In this document: in pieces, positions 1 to 7,710 of the stretch
Layout of the letters: each line of letters begins with the position of its first letter
Numbering within the stretch: position 1 is the first letter of the stretch
Assembly: GCA_028684735.1 (NCBI GenBank)
Contig: JAQUFI010000012.1
Span: 1 to 21,330 of the forward strand
Direction: 5' to 3'
DNA length: 21,330 nucleotides
Source of the DNA: Bacilli bacterium
GTDB taxonomy: Bacteria; Bacillota_I; Bacilli_A; RF39; UBA660
Program-made: the position numbers and the translations under genes
The notes under the pieces: generated by a model
Told to the model about the DNA's origin: nothing
The model's input: only the letters and a program-made list of their open reading frames with translations
Database searches by the model: none

Positions 1-2
1 CA

Positions 3-200
3 GAAGGGTATAGTGTTGCAGCAATTGAAAAATTTTGTAATGAATACAATATTTCTTTAGTTATAAATTATCGTCCAACTGATAGATATTCTGCTGGAAC
101 AATTATTTCGCAAAGTAGGGAAGCTGGTTCGAGAGTTGAAAGTGGAGCTAACTTAGTAATTGAAGTAGCTGAAACTATTACCGAACCAGAAGTTGAATAG
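3..200 (+). CDS. prkC: C-terminal end of PASTA-domain Ser/Thr protein kinase (PrkC-like), 5' partial
   Basis: This is the last 65 codons of a gene that begins before the window; the frame is open from base 3 and ends at TAG 198-200. The residues form one PASTA repeat: a short helix (EGYSVAAIEKF), then strands ending in the typical GTIISQSREAGSRVESGANL pattern and a terminal hydrophobic strand. PASTA repeats are the extracellular, muropeptide-sensing tail of the PrkC/Stk1 kinases of Gram-positives, which control cell-wall metabolism and dormancy. The following genes rsgA and rpe match the prkC-rsgA-rpe order of Bacillus, which favours PrkC over a PASTA-containing penicillin-binding protein. 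The kinase domain is outside the window, so the assignment rests on this repeat and on the neighbours. Confidence 0.82.
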   Translation, partial: EGYSVAAIEKFCNEYNISLVINYRPTDRYSAGTIISQSREAGSRVESGANLVIEVAETITEPEVE

Positions 201-204
201 TAAA

Positions 205-1044
205 ATGCAAGGAAAAATAATAAAAATAATCAGTAATGACTATACTGTAAAAATAGGCAACAAAAGATATATATGTAAAGCTAGAGGTAAGTTTCGTAAA
301 CTTAATATTACTCCATTAGTTGGTGATAATGTTATGATTGATATCGAAAACAATTATATTTTAGAAGTCTTACCTAGACATAATGAATTAAATCGACCCA
401 CCTTAAGTAATATTGACCAAGTTATTATTATGACGAGTGTTAAAAATCCTAACTTAGATTTAAACTTATTGGATAAGTTATTAACAATTATTGAATATAA
501 TAATATTTTGCCCATTATCTGTTTATCCAAATTAGACTTATTAGATGATAATGAATTAATTGAAATAAATAACCTTAAAGATTATTATGAGAAAATTGGT
601 TATCAGGTTTATACTAATACCGAACTAGCTAAAATAAAATCTTTATTTAAAGATAAAGTATCTGTTTTTACAGGTCAAAGTGGGTCAGGTAAATCAACTC
701 TATTAAATCGTTTAGATAAGAATTTAAATATCGAAACAAATGAAATATCGATGGCTTTAGGTCGAGGTAAACATACCACTAGACATGTTGAATTATTAGA
801 ACTATATGGTGGTTTAGTAGCTGATACCCCTGGTTTCTCAGCTGTTAGTTTTACTGATATGAATGTATCCGATATCAGAGATAATTTTATTGAATTTAAT
901 GAATATCGTGATGATTGTGAATATCGCGACTGTATGCATAAAAATGAAACCAAGTGTGAAATAAAGAATAAAGTAGAAGATAAAACAATTCTAAGTAGTC
1001 GCTATGAAAACTATTTAAAGTTTATTGATGACCAAAGGAGGTAA
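205..1044 (+). CDS. rsgA: Ribosome small-subunit biogenesis GTPase RsgA (circularly permuted)
   Basis: RsgA (YloQ/CpgA) is a GTPase that acts late in 30S subunit maturation. An N-terminal OB-fold (about residues 5-65, counted from a TTG at 193) is followed by GTPase motifs in permuted order: G4 SKLD near 112-115, the P-loop GQSGSGKST near 161-169, then G3 DTPGF near 211-215. A C-terminal zinc knuckle follows (C232, C237, H239, C245 in DCEYRDCMHKNETKC). The length, about 280 residues, is normal. Two starts are possible: TTG 193, overlapping the kinase gene by 8 bases, or ATG 205 just after its stop. I chose ATG; neither has a strong ribosome binding site, so translation is probably coupled to the kinase gene. 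rpe follows after 2 bases. Confidence 0.95.
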   Translation: MQGKIIKIISNDYTVKIGNKRYICKARGKFRKLNITPLVGDNVMIDIENNYILEVLPRHNELNRPTLSNIDQVIIMTSVKNPNLDLNLLDKLLTIIEYNNILPIICLSKLDLLDDNELIEINNLKDYYEKIGYQVYTNTELAKIKSLFKDKVSVFTGQSGSGKSTLLNRLDKNLNIETNEISMALGRGKHTTRHVELLELYGGLVADTPGFSAVSFTDMNVSDIRDNFIEFNEYRDDCEYRDCMHKNETKCEIKNKVEDKTILSSRYENYLKFIDDQRR

Positions 1045-1046
1045 TT

Positions 1047-1679
1047 ATGAAAATATCCGCATCTTTTTTATCAATAAAAGATAATCTTAAAGAAAATATC
1101 TTAATTCTGGATCAAAGTAATATCGATTACCTACATTTAGATATTATGGATGGTATCTTTGTTCATAATACGACATGGGATATCGATACCATTAAAGATT
1201 TATTAATCAATACTAAAAAACCAAAAGATGTTCATCTTATGGTTAGTGATGTAAAAAAATATATTGATGATTTTAGTACCCTTAATCCAGAATATATAAC
1301 GATTCATTTTGAAGCCGTTAGTGATATTGAATCAACTATTAATTATATTAAAAGTAAAAATATTAAAGTTGGTCTATCAATTAAACCAATGACGGATATT
1401 GTTAGTCTTATTCCTTTTTTATCCCTTATTGATCTAGTTTTAATCATGAGTGTTGAACCTGGTGAAGGTGGTCAAAACTTTATTGAAGACACTTCTTATA
1501 AAATTGATATCTTAAAACAATTAAGAGATGAAAATAATTATTATAACTATGTCATTGAAGTCGATGGTGGCATTAATGATGAAACTATTAAACTATGTAG
1601 TAATGTTGATATTGCTGTAGTTGGTAGTTATATAACGAATAGTGATGATTATAATGAACAAATAAATAAGTTAAAGTAA
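1047..1679 (+). CDS. rpe: Ribulose-phosphate 3-epimerase
   Basis: This enzyme interconverts ribulose 5-phosphate and xylulose 5-phosphate in the pentose phosphate pathway. The 210-residue TIM barrel shows the family signatures: metal-binding HLDIMDG at 30-36, DVHLMV at 61-66, the phosphate-loop VEPGEGGQNF at about 136-145 (usually VxPGFGGQ) and the catalytic Asp in EVDGGI at 171-176, with a second phosphate site at VVGSYI. The start ATG has a near-perfect AAAGGAGGT eight bases upstream and lies 2 bases after rsgA, so the two are one operon. Compared with Bacillus the locus lacks a thiamine pyrophosphokinase gene downstream; a terminator and a tRNA gene follow instead. Confidence 0.96.
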   Translation: MKISASFLSIKDNLKENILILDQSNIDYLHLDIMDGIFVHNTTWDIDTIKDLLINTKKPKDVHLMVSDVKKYIDDFSTLNPEYITIHFEAVSDIESTINYIKSKNIKVGLSIKPMTDIVSLIPFLSLIDLVLIMSVEPGEGGQNFIEDTSYKIDILKQLRDENNYYNYVIEVDGGINDETIKLCSNVDIAVVGSYITNSDDYNEQINKLK

Positions 1680-1697
1680 ATAACTTATTTTTTTATT
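1664..1697 (+). terminator. Intrinsic terminator of the prkC-rsgA-rpe operon, overlapping the rpe stop codon
   Basis: A perfect 10-bp inverted repeat AAATAAGTTA (1664-1673) / TAACTTATTT (1681-1690) is followed by TTTTATTT. The rpe stop codon TAA (1677-1679) lies in the 7-base loop. The stem is almost all A-U, so it is thermodynamically weak, but the U-rich tail and position support a terminator. Confidence 0.75.
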
Positions 1698-1709
1698 TAT
1701 GAAAAAGAT

Positions 1710-1738
1710 TTGCTAAATCAAATAAATAGGACTATAAT
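1710..1738 (+). promoter_or_regulatory. SigA-type promoter of the tRNA gene
   Basis: -35 TTGCTA (1710-1715), a 17-base spacer and a perfect -10 TATAAT (1733-1738), ending 13 bases before the first base of the tRNA. The spacing fits transcription starting a few bases upstream of the mature 5' end. Confidence 0.8.
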
Positions 1739-1751
1739 GAATTTATTGGTT

Positions 1752-1827
1752 GCTCGTTTAACTCAGTGGTTAGAGTTCTGAGCTTATATCTCAGCGGTCG
1801 GTGGTTCAAGTCCATCAACGAGCACCA
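1752..1827 (+). tRNA. tRNA-Ile, anticodon UAU (decodes AUA)
   Basis: The cloverleaf folds completely. The acceptor stem is GCTCGTT (1752-1758) with AACGAGC (1817-1823), the discriminator is A1824 and CCA (1825-1827) is encoded. The D stem is ACTC/GAGT with AGTGGTTA loop. The anticodon stem is CTGAG/CTCAG (1778-1782/1790-1794) around the 7-base loop CTTATAT, so positions 34-36 are TAT. The variable loop has 5 bases. The T arm is GGTGG/CCATC (one G-U) with a TTCAAGT loop. An isoleucine tRNA with a genomically encoded UAU anticodon is unusual, because bacteria normally read AUA with a CAU-anticodon tRNA modified to lysidine by TilS. It is transcribed alone, between rpe and nifJ. Confidence 0.93.
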
Positions 1828-1905
1828 TTTTTTGTTTTAAGAATATTATTTGATTGTAATGAATAAAATAAGTAGACGAATAGTCTCTTTTTTTAACATC
1901 CTATT

Positions 1906-1930
1906 TATGTTATAATTGAGTAGTAACATA
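1906..1930 (+). promoter_or_regulatory. nifJ promoter -10 with an overlapping inverted repeat
   Basis: A perfect -10 TATAAT lies at 1911-1916, 29 bases before the nifJ ATG; there is only a T-rich stretch where the -35 should be. A perfect 7-bp dyad, TATGTTA (1906-1912) and TAACATA (1924-1930) with 11 bases between, covers the -10 and the expected transcription start. This could be an operator or a 5'-end RNA hairpin. I do not recognise it as the site of a known regulator. Confidence 0.55.
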
Positions 1931-1944
1931 GAAAAGAGGGAAAT

Positions 1945-4900
1945 ATGAAAAAGATAATAACAGTTGATGGTAATGAAGCTTGTGCTAATACCGCGTATAT
2001 GTTTACTGAATTAGCAGGTATTTATCCAATTACACCATCTAGTACCATGGCAGAACTAGTTGATGATTGGGGTAATAAAGGACGACTTAATCTTTTTAAT
2101 GATACGGTTAAAGTAGTGGAAATGCAAAGTGAAGCAGGAGCTGCCGGACTTGTTCATGGTTCGTTACAAGCTGGTTGTCTAACAACTACCTTTACAGCTA
2201 GTCAAGGATTATTATTAATGATTCCTAATATATATAAAATGGCAGGAGAGATGTTGCCAGGAGTTTTGCATGTAGCAGCACGTAGTATTTCAACTCATGC
2301 TTTAAGTATCTTCGGTGATCATCAAGATATCTATGCAACAAGACCAACTGGTGCTTGTATATTGGCATCTTCATCAGTTCAAGATGCATCATATATGGCT
2401 GCTGTCGCTCATCTATCAGCCATTAAAGGTAGTTTACCTTTTCTTCATTTTTTTGACGGGTTTAGAACAAGTCATGAAATCAATAAAATTGAAGTTTTAG
2501 AAAAAGAAGATTATGAAACAATGATCGATTATGAGGCTTTAACTAGATTCCGAAGTAAAGCTTTAAATCCATTAAATCCGGTAACTAGAGGAACGGCTCA
2601 AAATGGTGATATCTATTTTCAAAATACGGAAGTTCGAAATAAGTATTATGATGCGATTCCTAATATCGTTAATGATTATATGAAAATGATTAATGATAAA
2701 GCAGGTACGAATTATAAACCATTTAATTATTATGGGGATAAAGATGCCGAACTTGTTATTATTGCAATGGGTTCAGTATGTGAAACAATTAAAGAGACCA
2801 TTGATTATCTTAATGGTAAAATTGGTTTAATTGAAGTTCATTTATATCGACCATTTGCCACTAATTATCTATTAGAAGTTTTACCTAAAACAGTTAAAAG
2901 TATAGCTGTTTTAGATCGTACGAAAGAGCCAGGAAGTATTGGTGAACCTTTATATTTAGATGTTGTTTCAGCTTTAAAAGACTATGATATAACGATTGTT
3001 GGAGGACGATATGGGTTATCTAGTAAAGATACTGATCCTGCTCAAATCAAAGCTGTTTACGATATGTTGAAGGATAAGCCAGTTCATAATTTTACAATTG
3101 GTATTATTGATGATGTTACTAATCTAAGTTTAGATACTGATAAAACATTTAAAATTAGTGATTCATTAGAATTCTTAATCTATGGTTATGGTAGTGATGG
3201 AATGGTTAGTGCATCTAAGTCAATTATGAAAATAGTGGGAACCAATACTAATAAATATGTTCAAGGTTATTTTGAATATGATTCTAAAAAATCAGGTGGC
3301 GTTACTGTTAGTCATTTGAGATTTAATGATAATAAAATAAAATCAACTTATTTTGTTAATAATCCTAAATTAGTCGTTTGTACGAAAGAAGGATATATTG
3401 ATAAATATGATATGTTAAGCAATATTAAAGAAAATGGGGTCTTCCTATTAAATACTGATAATAGTGTGAAAGAGTTAGAAAATATTAATGATAATATTAA
3501 AAAAATTCTAATTGAACGTAATATTAAATTTTATAAAATAGATGCCTTTAGTTTAGCTGCTTCGTTAGGACTTGGTAATAAGATAAGTACGATTATTCAA
3601 AGTGTTATTGTGAAATTGAGTAATATTTTAGATTATGAAGAAGCTAAAAAAGCAATGAAAGAAGAAGCTAAAAAGAGTTATTTTGATAAAGGTGAAAAAG
3701 TTTTAGAAGCTAATTATCGAGCAATCGATGAAGCGGTTAATTATTTAGAATTAGTTAATTTAAAAGACGAAAAAGTAATTGAAAAGGTTGATCGAAAGTC
3801 TGATTTATATAATGAAATCAATACTCGAAAGGGAGATCATCTACCAACTTCGGCTTTCTTAGATATTGCTGATGGTTCATTTGAAGCAATGACTAGTGCC
3901 AGAGATAAAAGGGCTATTAGTGATAATGTTCCAAAGTGGTTAAATGAAAATTGTATTATGTGTAATCAGTGTTCCTTTGTTTGTCCTCATGCGGTGATTA
4001 GACCATTCTTATTAGATGAAGATGAATATCGTAAAGCACCACAATATATTCAAGACAGGTGTTTAAAACCAATCTTACCTGCTATAAAAGATTATTACTA
4101 TATTTTATCTTTCTCAATTATGGATTGTACTGGGTGTGGACTATGTGTTAATACTTGTCCTGGTAAAAAGGGTGAAAAAGCTTTAGTCTATGATGATTTA
4201 AATGAACGATTAAAAGATAATGAACAAGAAATATTCAATTATTTAAGTGAACATGTAACGGCTAAAGAAGTTAATAATAATACTTTAATTGGAACTCAAT
4301 TTAATGAATCAAAATTTTGTTATAGTGGGGCATGCGCTGGCTGTGGTGAAACGGCTTATATAAAATTATTAACCCAAATGTTTGGTGATAATATGATTAT
4401 TGCTAATGCTACTGGATGTACATCGATTTATAGTGCTAGTTCTCCAAGTATGGCTTATAATGTTCCATGGGCTAGTTCATTATTTGAAGATAATGCTGAA
4501 TATGGATATGGTATGTTAATGGCTAATAAAGTCATCCGTCATCGTTTAAAGAAGATTATGGAAGATAATATGGATAATCCTAACCAATCATTGTTTCAAA
4601 AGTGGCTTGACAATATGGATGATTATAAAATTACTAAAGAAGTCTATGACAACTTAGACTATAATACTGTTCCTAAAGAAATAACAGAATTAAAAGATTA
4701 TTTAATCAGTCGTATCGTTTGGACTATTGGTGGTGATGGTTGGGCTTATGATATCGGTTTTGGAGGAATTGATCATGTCTTAGCAAGTAATGATGATGTC
4801 AATATTCTCGTACTCGATAGTCAAGTTTATTCTAATACGGGTGGTCAATCATCAAAAGCTACTCATAAAGGTGCGATTGCAGCCTTTGCTTCAATAGGTA

Positions 4901-5352
4901 AAGATCATAACAAGAAAGACTTAGCTCGAATTGTGATGTCATATCCTCATGTCTATGTGGCTCAAGTTAGTTTGGGTGCTAATCCTGCTCAACTGATTAA
5001 AGCTTTTAATGAAGCAGCTAAACATAAAGGTCCTTCAATTGTGATTGCATATACTCCTTGTATTGCTCACGGTATTAAGGGTGGATTAATCAATAGTGTT
5101 GAAAGTGAAAAACTAGCCACTAAATGTGGATACTTCCCAATTTTTAGATATAATCCTGATACAGAGACCTTTAGTTTAGACAGTAAAGATGTTGATTTTG
5201 ATTTATATGAAGATTTCTTATTATCGCAAAGTCGTTATAGTTTATTAAAAGTATTAAATCCTGATAATGTATCAGAATTAATTCAAGCTAATAAAGAAAG
5301 TTCAATCAAAAGATTCGAATATTATAAAAGCTTAGTAAAAGATGAAAATTAA
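1945..5352 (+). CDS. nifJ: Pyruvate:ferredoxin (flavodoxin) oxidoreductase
   Basis: PFOR oxidatively decarboxylates pyruvate to acetyl-CoA and CO2, reducing ferredoxin or flavodoxin; it is oxygen-sensitive and typical of anaerobes. The 1135-residue chain is the usual single-polypeptide form. The N-terminal domain carries YPITPSS (27-33) with the conserved Thr and the EMQSEAGA block (59-66). Domain III shows GYGSDGMVSASKS and the YDSKKSGGVTVSHLRF block. Two 4Fe-4S clusters are ligated by C670/C673/C676/C680 and C728/C731/C734/C738. The thiamine-pyrophosphate domain has the proximal cluster CAGC (797-800), GGDGW (929-933), YSNTGGQ (962-968) and a conserved Cys at 1039. No key residue seems missing. 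It has its own promoter, an AGAGGG ribosome site and its own terminator, so it is a monocistronic unit. Confidence 0.97.
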   Translation: MKKIITVDGNEACANTAYMFTELAGIYPITPSSTMAELVDDWGNKGRLNLFNDTVKVVEMQSEAGAAGLVHGSLQAGCLTTTFTASQGLLLMIPNIYKMAGEMLPGVLHVAARSISTHALSIFGDHQDIYATRPTGACILASSSVQDASYMAAVAHLSAIKGSLPFLHFFDGFRTSHEINKIEVLEKEDYETMIDYEALTRFRSKALNPLNPVTRGTAQNGDIYFQNTEVRNKYYDAIPNIVNDYMKMINDKAGTNYKPFNYYGDKDAELVIIAMGSVCETIKETIDYLNGKIGLIEVHLYRPFATNYLLEVLPKTVKSIAVLDRTKEPGSIGEPLYLDVVSALKDYDITIVGGRYGLSSKDTDPAQIKAVYDMLKDKPVHNFTIGIIDDVTNLSLDTDKTFKISDSLEFLIYGYGSDGMVSASKSIMKIVGTNTNKYVQGYFEYDSKKSGGVTVSHLRFNDNKIKSTYFVNNPKLVVCTKEGYIDKYDMLSNIKENGVFLLNTDNSVKELENINDNIKKILIERNIKFYKIDAFSLAASLGLGNKISTIIQSVIVKLSNILDYEEAKKAMKEEAKKSYFDKGEKVLEANYRAIDEAVNYLELVNLKDEKVIEKVDRKSDLYNEINTRKGDHLPTSAFLDIADGSFEAMTSARDKRAISDNVPKWLNENCIMCNQCSFVCPHAVIRPFLLDEDEYRKAPQYIQDRCLKPILPAIKDYYYILSFSIMDCTGCGLCVNTCPGKKGEKALVYDDLNERLKDNEQEIFNYLSEHVTAKEVNNNTLIGTQFNESKFCYSGACAGCGETAYIKLLTQMFGDNMIIANATGCTSIYSASSPSMAYNVPWASSLFEDNAEYGYGMLMANKVIRHRLKKIMEDNMDNPNQSLFQKWLDNMDDYKITKEVYDNLDYNTVPKEITELKDYLISRIVWTIGGDGWAYDIGFGGIDHVLASNDDVNILVLDSQVYSNTGGQSSKATHKGAIAAFASIGKDHNKKDLARIVMSYPHVYVAQVSLGANPAQLIKAFNEAAKHKGPSIVIAYTPCIAHGIKGGLINSVESEKLATKCGYFPIFRYNPDTETFSLDSKDVDFDLYEDFLLSQSRYSLLKVLNPDNVSELIQANKESSIKRFEYYKSLVKDEN

Positions 5353-5366
5353 TTTTCATCTTTTTA
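5337..5366 (+). terminator. Intrinsic terminator of nifJ with the stop codon in the loop
   Basis: A perfect 12-bp stem AAAAGATGAAAA (5337-5348) / TTTTCATCTTTT (5353-5364) has the tetraloop TTAA, whose last three bases are the nifJ stop codon (5350-5352). The 3' arm runs into a short T tract. Confidence 0.8.
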
Positions 5367-5404
5367 ATTATGTATTTTAAAAAGGTATACCAATTTTTTA
5401 GAAA

Positions 5405-5416
5405 ATATGGTAGAAT
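5405..5416 (+). promoter_or_regulatory. Extended -10 promoter upstream of the 5434-7709 unit
   Basis: ATATGGTAGAAT contains the extended -10 element TGG followed by the hexamer TAGAAT (5411-5416). No convincing -35 hexamer is present 16-18 bases upstream. The nearly identical ATATGGTAAAAT occurs at 11422 and 19979, also just downstream of a terminator. Confidence 0.55.
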
Positions 5417-5433
5417 ACTAGTAGGTGGTTAAA

Positions 5434-5847
5434 ATGGAAATGCTTGAACAAGTTAAATTATCATTAAAGCAAAATCCTCATATTGATATCGAGGTAAAAG
5501 CAGATATTGAAGATTTAATGGAAATATTTAATTCTAAATTACCAAATATTAATTTATCTAATTTCAGTGAGCGAATTAAAAATTTAAAAATTAATCGAGG
5601 TAATCGTTTTATCGTCAAAGAAGCGATTGAATATGATGGAATTAATAATGTTCTTTATCTTAATTCTGAGGAACTTGAGAAAAGTAATGGTAAAAATACG
5701 TTAATGGTTGGTTTATTAAATGTTATATCAGCCAATGGTTCAAACAGTGGTTTTAACACTAATAATCAATTAGTAGCTTTAAATACTGGTTTTACAGAAA
5801 TGCTTGCTGATTTCTTAGTTGGAAACGGAAGTGATATCGATGCATAA
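5434..5847 (+). CDS. Unrecognised protein; N-terminal part of a possibly split gene
   Basis: The start is ATG 5434, served by AGGTGG at 5423-5428; a GTG at 5425 lies inside that site and is unlikely. The 137 residues show no signal peptide or membrane segment. The C-terminal third (KNTLMVGLLNVIS..., then LVALNTGFTEMLADFL at 113-128) resembles the two helices of a family of uncharacterised Firmicutes proteins, as I remember them, in which an HExxH metallopeptidase motif precedes an NEGxTExL segment. Here the HExxH position reads VGLLN (92-96), so zinc would not be bound. The frame stops abruptly after GNGSDIDA and the next frame begins 8 bases earlier, as if one protein continued. The family resemblance is from memory and unverified. 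Confidence 0.6.
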   Translation: MEMLEQVKLSLKQNPHIDIEVKADIEDLMEIFNSKLPNINLSNFSERIKNLKINRGNRFIVKEAIEYDGINNVLYLNSEELEKSNGKNTLMVGLLNVISANGSNSGFNTNNQLVALNTGFTEMLADFLVGNGSDIDA

Positions 5848-6280
5848 TGGTAATAAGTATATCGATGAGAGAGTTATTACTAATTTATTAGGTCAAGTCA
5901 TTGGGACAGATATTTTAATCGACGGATATTTTAATAATAATTCAGAGATAATTTATAAATCATTAATTGAGAAAAGTAATGATATGAATCAAGTTAAAAA
6001 TCTACTTGATGTTATGAATTATAATGTTAAAGGAAGATTTATAAGTGGAAAAAGTATGTTAGGGGAGATTCAAACGCAAATAATTGATCAATTTATGACG
6101 CGAGAGAACGTTAATATGTTTGAGACTAATTTAATAGGTGAACCTCAAGTATTTGGTGAAATAAAAGATAATAATGGTCGAAATATTGACTATAGTAGTG
6201 TTACTAAAGTGTATCCACATTTTAATCAAAAGAAAGAAATGTTAATGGGGTTAGAAAAAAACGAAATAAGAAATAGGTGA
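5840..6280 (+). CDS. Unrecognised protein; C-terminal part of a possibly split gene
   Basis: From ATG 5840 this gives 146 residues, overlapping the previous frame by 8 bases in the +1 phase. GGAAGTGAT just upstream is a plausible ribosome site, so a separate, translationally coupled protein is possible. The beginning, NGNKYIDERVITNLLGQVIGTDILIDGYF, looks like the direct continuation of the previous product: in the family I have in mind, a Y-x-x-E helix and an IIGxExLxxxYF helix follow the TExL segment. A single-base insertion near 5840-5850 would therefore explain both frames. The protein is soluble, with no recognised catalytic motif. gltX starts 4 bases after its stop, so it is transcribed with gltX. 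Confidence 0.55.
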   Translation: MHNGNKYIDERVITNLLGQVIGTDILIDGYFNNNSEIIYKSLIEKSNDMNQVKNLLDVMNYNVKGRFISGKSMLGEIQTQIIDQFMTRENVNMFETNLIGEPQVFGEIKDNNGRNIDYSSVTKVYPHFNQKKEMLMGLEKNEIRNR

Positions 6281-6284
6281 ATAA

Positions 6285-7709
6285 ATGAGAGTAAGAACGA
6301 GATATGCACCAAGTCCAACAGGTTATATGCATGTTGGTAATCTAAGGAGTGCTATTTTTGAATATTTAATTGCCAAGAATCTTGGCGGGGACTTTTTATT
6401 AAGAATTGAAGATACTGATCAAACTAGACGGGTTGAAGGAGCAGTTGAATTTATATATGATACTTGTAAATTGTGTGGTCTTGATTTTGATGAAGGACCT
6501 AATAATCCAGGCAAGTATGGTCCTTACATCCAAAGTGAAAGACTAGATATTTATAAAGAATATGCTCTACAATTAGTTGAAATGGGCAAAGCTTATTATT
6601 GCTTTTGTTCAGAAGAAAGATTAGATGAACTGCGTAAGGAAGCAGATGAAAAAAGAATTGCCTTTTTATACGATGGTCATTGTAAGAAATTAACGAAAGA
6701 AGAAATCGATACTAAAATCAAAAATGGTGAAAGATACGTTATTAGACAAAAGATGCCTAAAGAGGGTATAAGTACTTATGACGATGTTGTCTATGGTGAG
6801 ATAACAGTTGAAAATAGAATTTTAGAAGATCAAATATTACTCAAGTCGGATGGTTTTCCTACTTATAACTTTGCGAATGTGATTGATGACCATTTAATGG
6901 AAATTACGCATGTTGCAAGAGGTAATGAATATTTGATGTCAACTCCTAAATATAATTTATTATATGATGCATTTGGTTGGGAAAAACCAACTTATGTTCA
7001 TTTACCAATGGTTTTAGGTGGAGATGGCTTAAAGTTAAGTAAGCGTAATGGTGATGCTTCGTTTATGGATTTATACCATGATGGATATCTACCAGAAGGA
7101 GTCGTCAACTATTTAACCTTGCTTGGTTGGTCTCCAGAAACAACTGATGAAATATTCACCCTAGATGAATTAATTAAGATTTTTAATCCTAAAAGGATTA
7201 GTAAATCTCCAGCTATTTATGATGTTAAAAAGTTAAACTGGATTAATTCTCATTATATGAAAAAACTGGATATCGATAAGTTACTAAGTATAACTGTTCC
7301 ACATCTAAAAGAAGCTTATGACTTAAGTGATAAAAGTGATGAATGGATAAAACACTTAGTTACGATCTATCAAAATCATATCAGTTATGGTAAAGAGATA
7401 GTGGAAGTAACCGATTTATTCTTTAAAGAAGATATTAAAATGAATGATGAGTGTCAAGAATTTATGAAAGATCCATCAATTGCTAATACTTTAAAAATCT
7501 TTGAAGAAGAAATCATGAATATTTCTGATTGGACTGTTGAAAACATTAATACTGTTATTAATACTGTTAAAGAAAAAGCCGATGTTAAAGGGAAAATGCT
7601 ATATATGCCAATTAGAATTAAAATTTCAGGGCAAATGCATGGGCCAGAATTACCTGACACCATTTATTTGTTAGGTAAAGATGTTGTCTTAAAAAGATTA
7701 AATAAATAA
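6285..7709 (+). CDS. gltX: Glutamyl-tRNA synthetase
   Basis: This class I synthetase charges tRNA-Glu (and in many Gram-positives also tRNA-Gln as the first step of transamidation; this sequence does not decide which). The 474-residue length is normal. The HIGH motif appears as HVGN at 16-19 within PSPTGYMHVGNLRSA, and the KMSKS loop as KLSKR at 250-254. A zinc-ribbon insertion has C106-x-C108 and Y129-x3-C133. The C-terminal helical anticodon-binding domain is complete. It begins 4 bases after the preceding frame with GGTGA as ribosome site. Unlike the three other synthetase loci here it has no T-box leader. No clear terminator separates it from the pheS leader, so read-through into pheST is possible. 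Confidence 0.97.
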   Translation: MRVRTRYAPSPTGYMHVGNLRSAIFEYLIAKNLGGDFLLRIEDTDQTRRVEGAVEFIYDTCKLCGLDFDEGPNNPGKYGPYIQSERLDIYKEYALQLVEMGKAYYCFCSEERLDELRKEADEKRIAFLYDGHCKKLTKEEIDTKIKNGERYVIRQKMPKEGISTYDDVVYGEITVENRILEDQILLKSDGFPTYNFANVIDDHLMEITHVARGNEYLMSTPKYNLLYDAFGWEKPTYVHLPMVLGGDGLKLSKRNGDASFMDLYHDGYLPEGVVNYLTLLGWSPETTDEIFTLDELIKIFNPKRISKSPAIYDVKKLNWINSHYMKKLDIDKLLSITVPHLKEAYDLSDKSDEWIKHLVTIYQNHISYGKEIVEVTDLFFKEDIKMNDECQEFMKDPSIANTLKIFEEEIMNISDWTVENINTVINTVKEKADVKGKMLYMPIRIKISGQMHGPELPDTIYLLGKDVVLKRLNK

Positions 7710-7710
7710 A

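Noticed and set aside
1875..1895. Terminator AGAC-GAATA-GTCT plus T run after the tRNA
   Set aside because: The stem has only 4 bp; the T run is suggestive but the hairpin is too weak to list as a feature.
2315..2500. Plus-strand open frame of 61 codons within nifJ
   Set aside because: It lies in another phase of a highly conserved part of nifJ and has no ribosome site.
5831..5850. Programmed frameshift between the two frames at 5434-6280
   Set aside because: There is no slippery heptamer, no homopolymer run and no prfB-like CTT-TGA at the junction, so a simple indel or true overlap is more likely.
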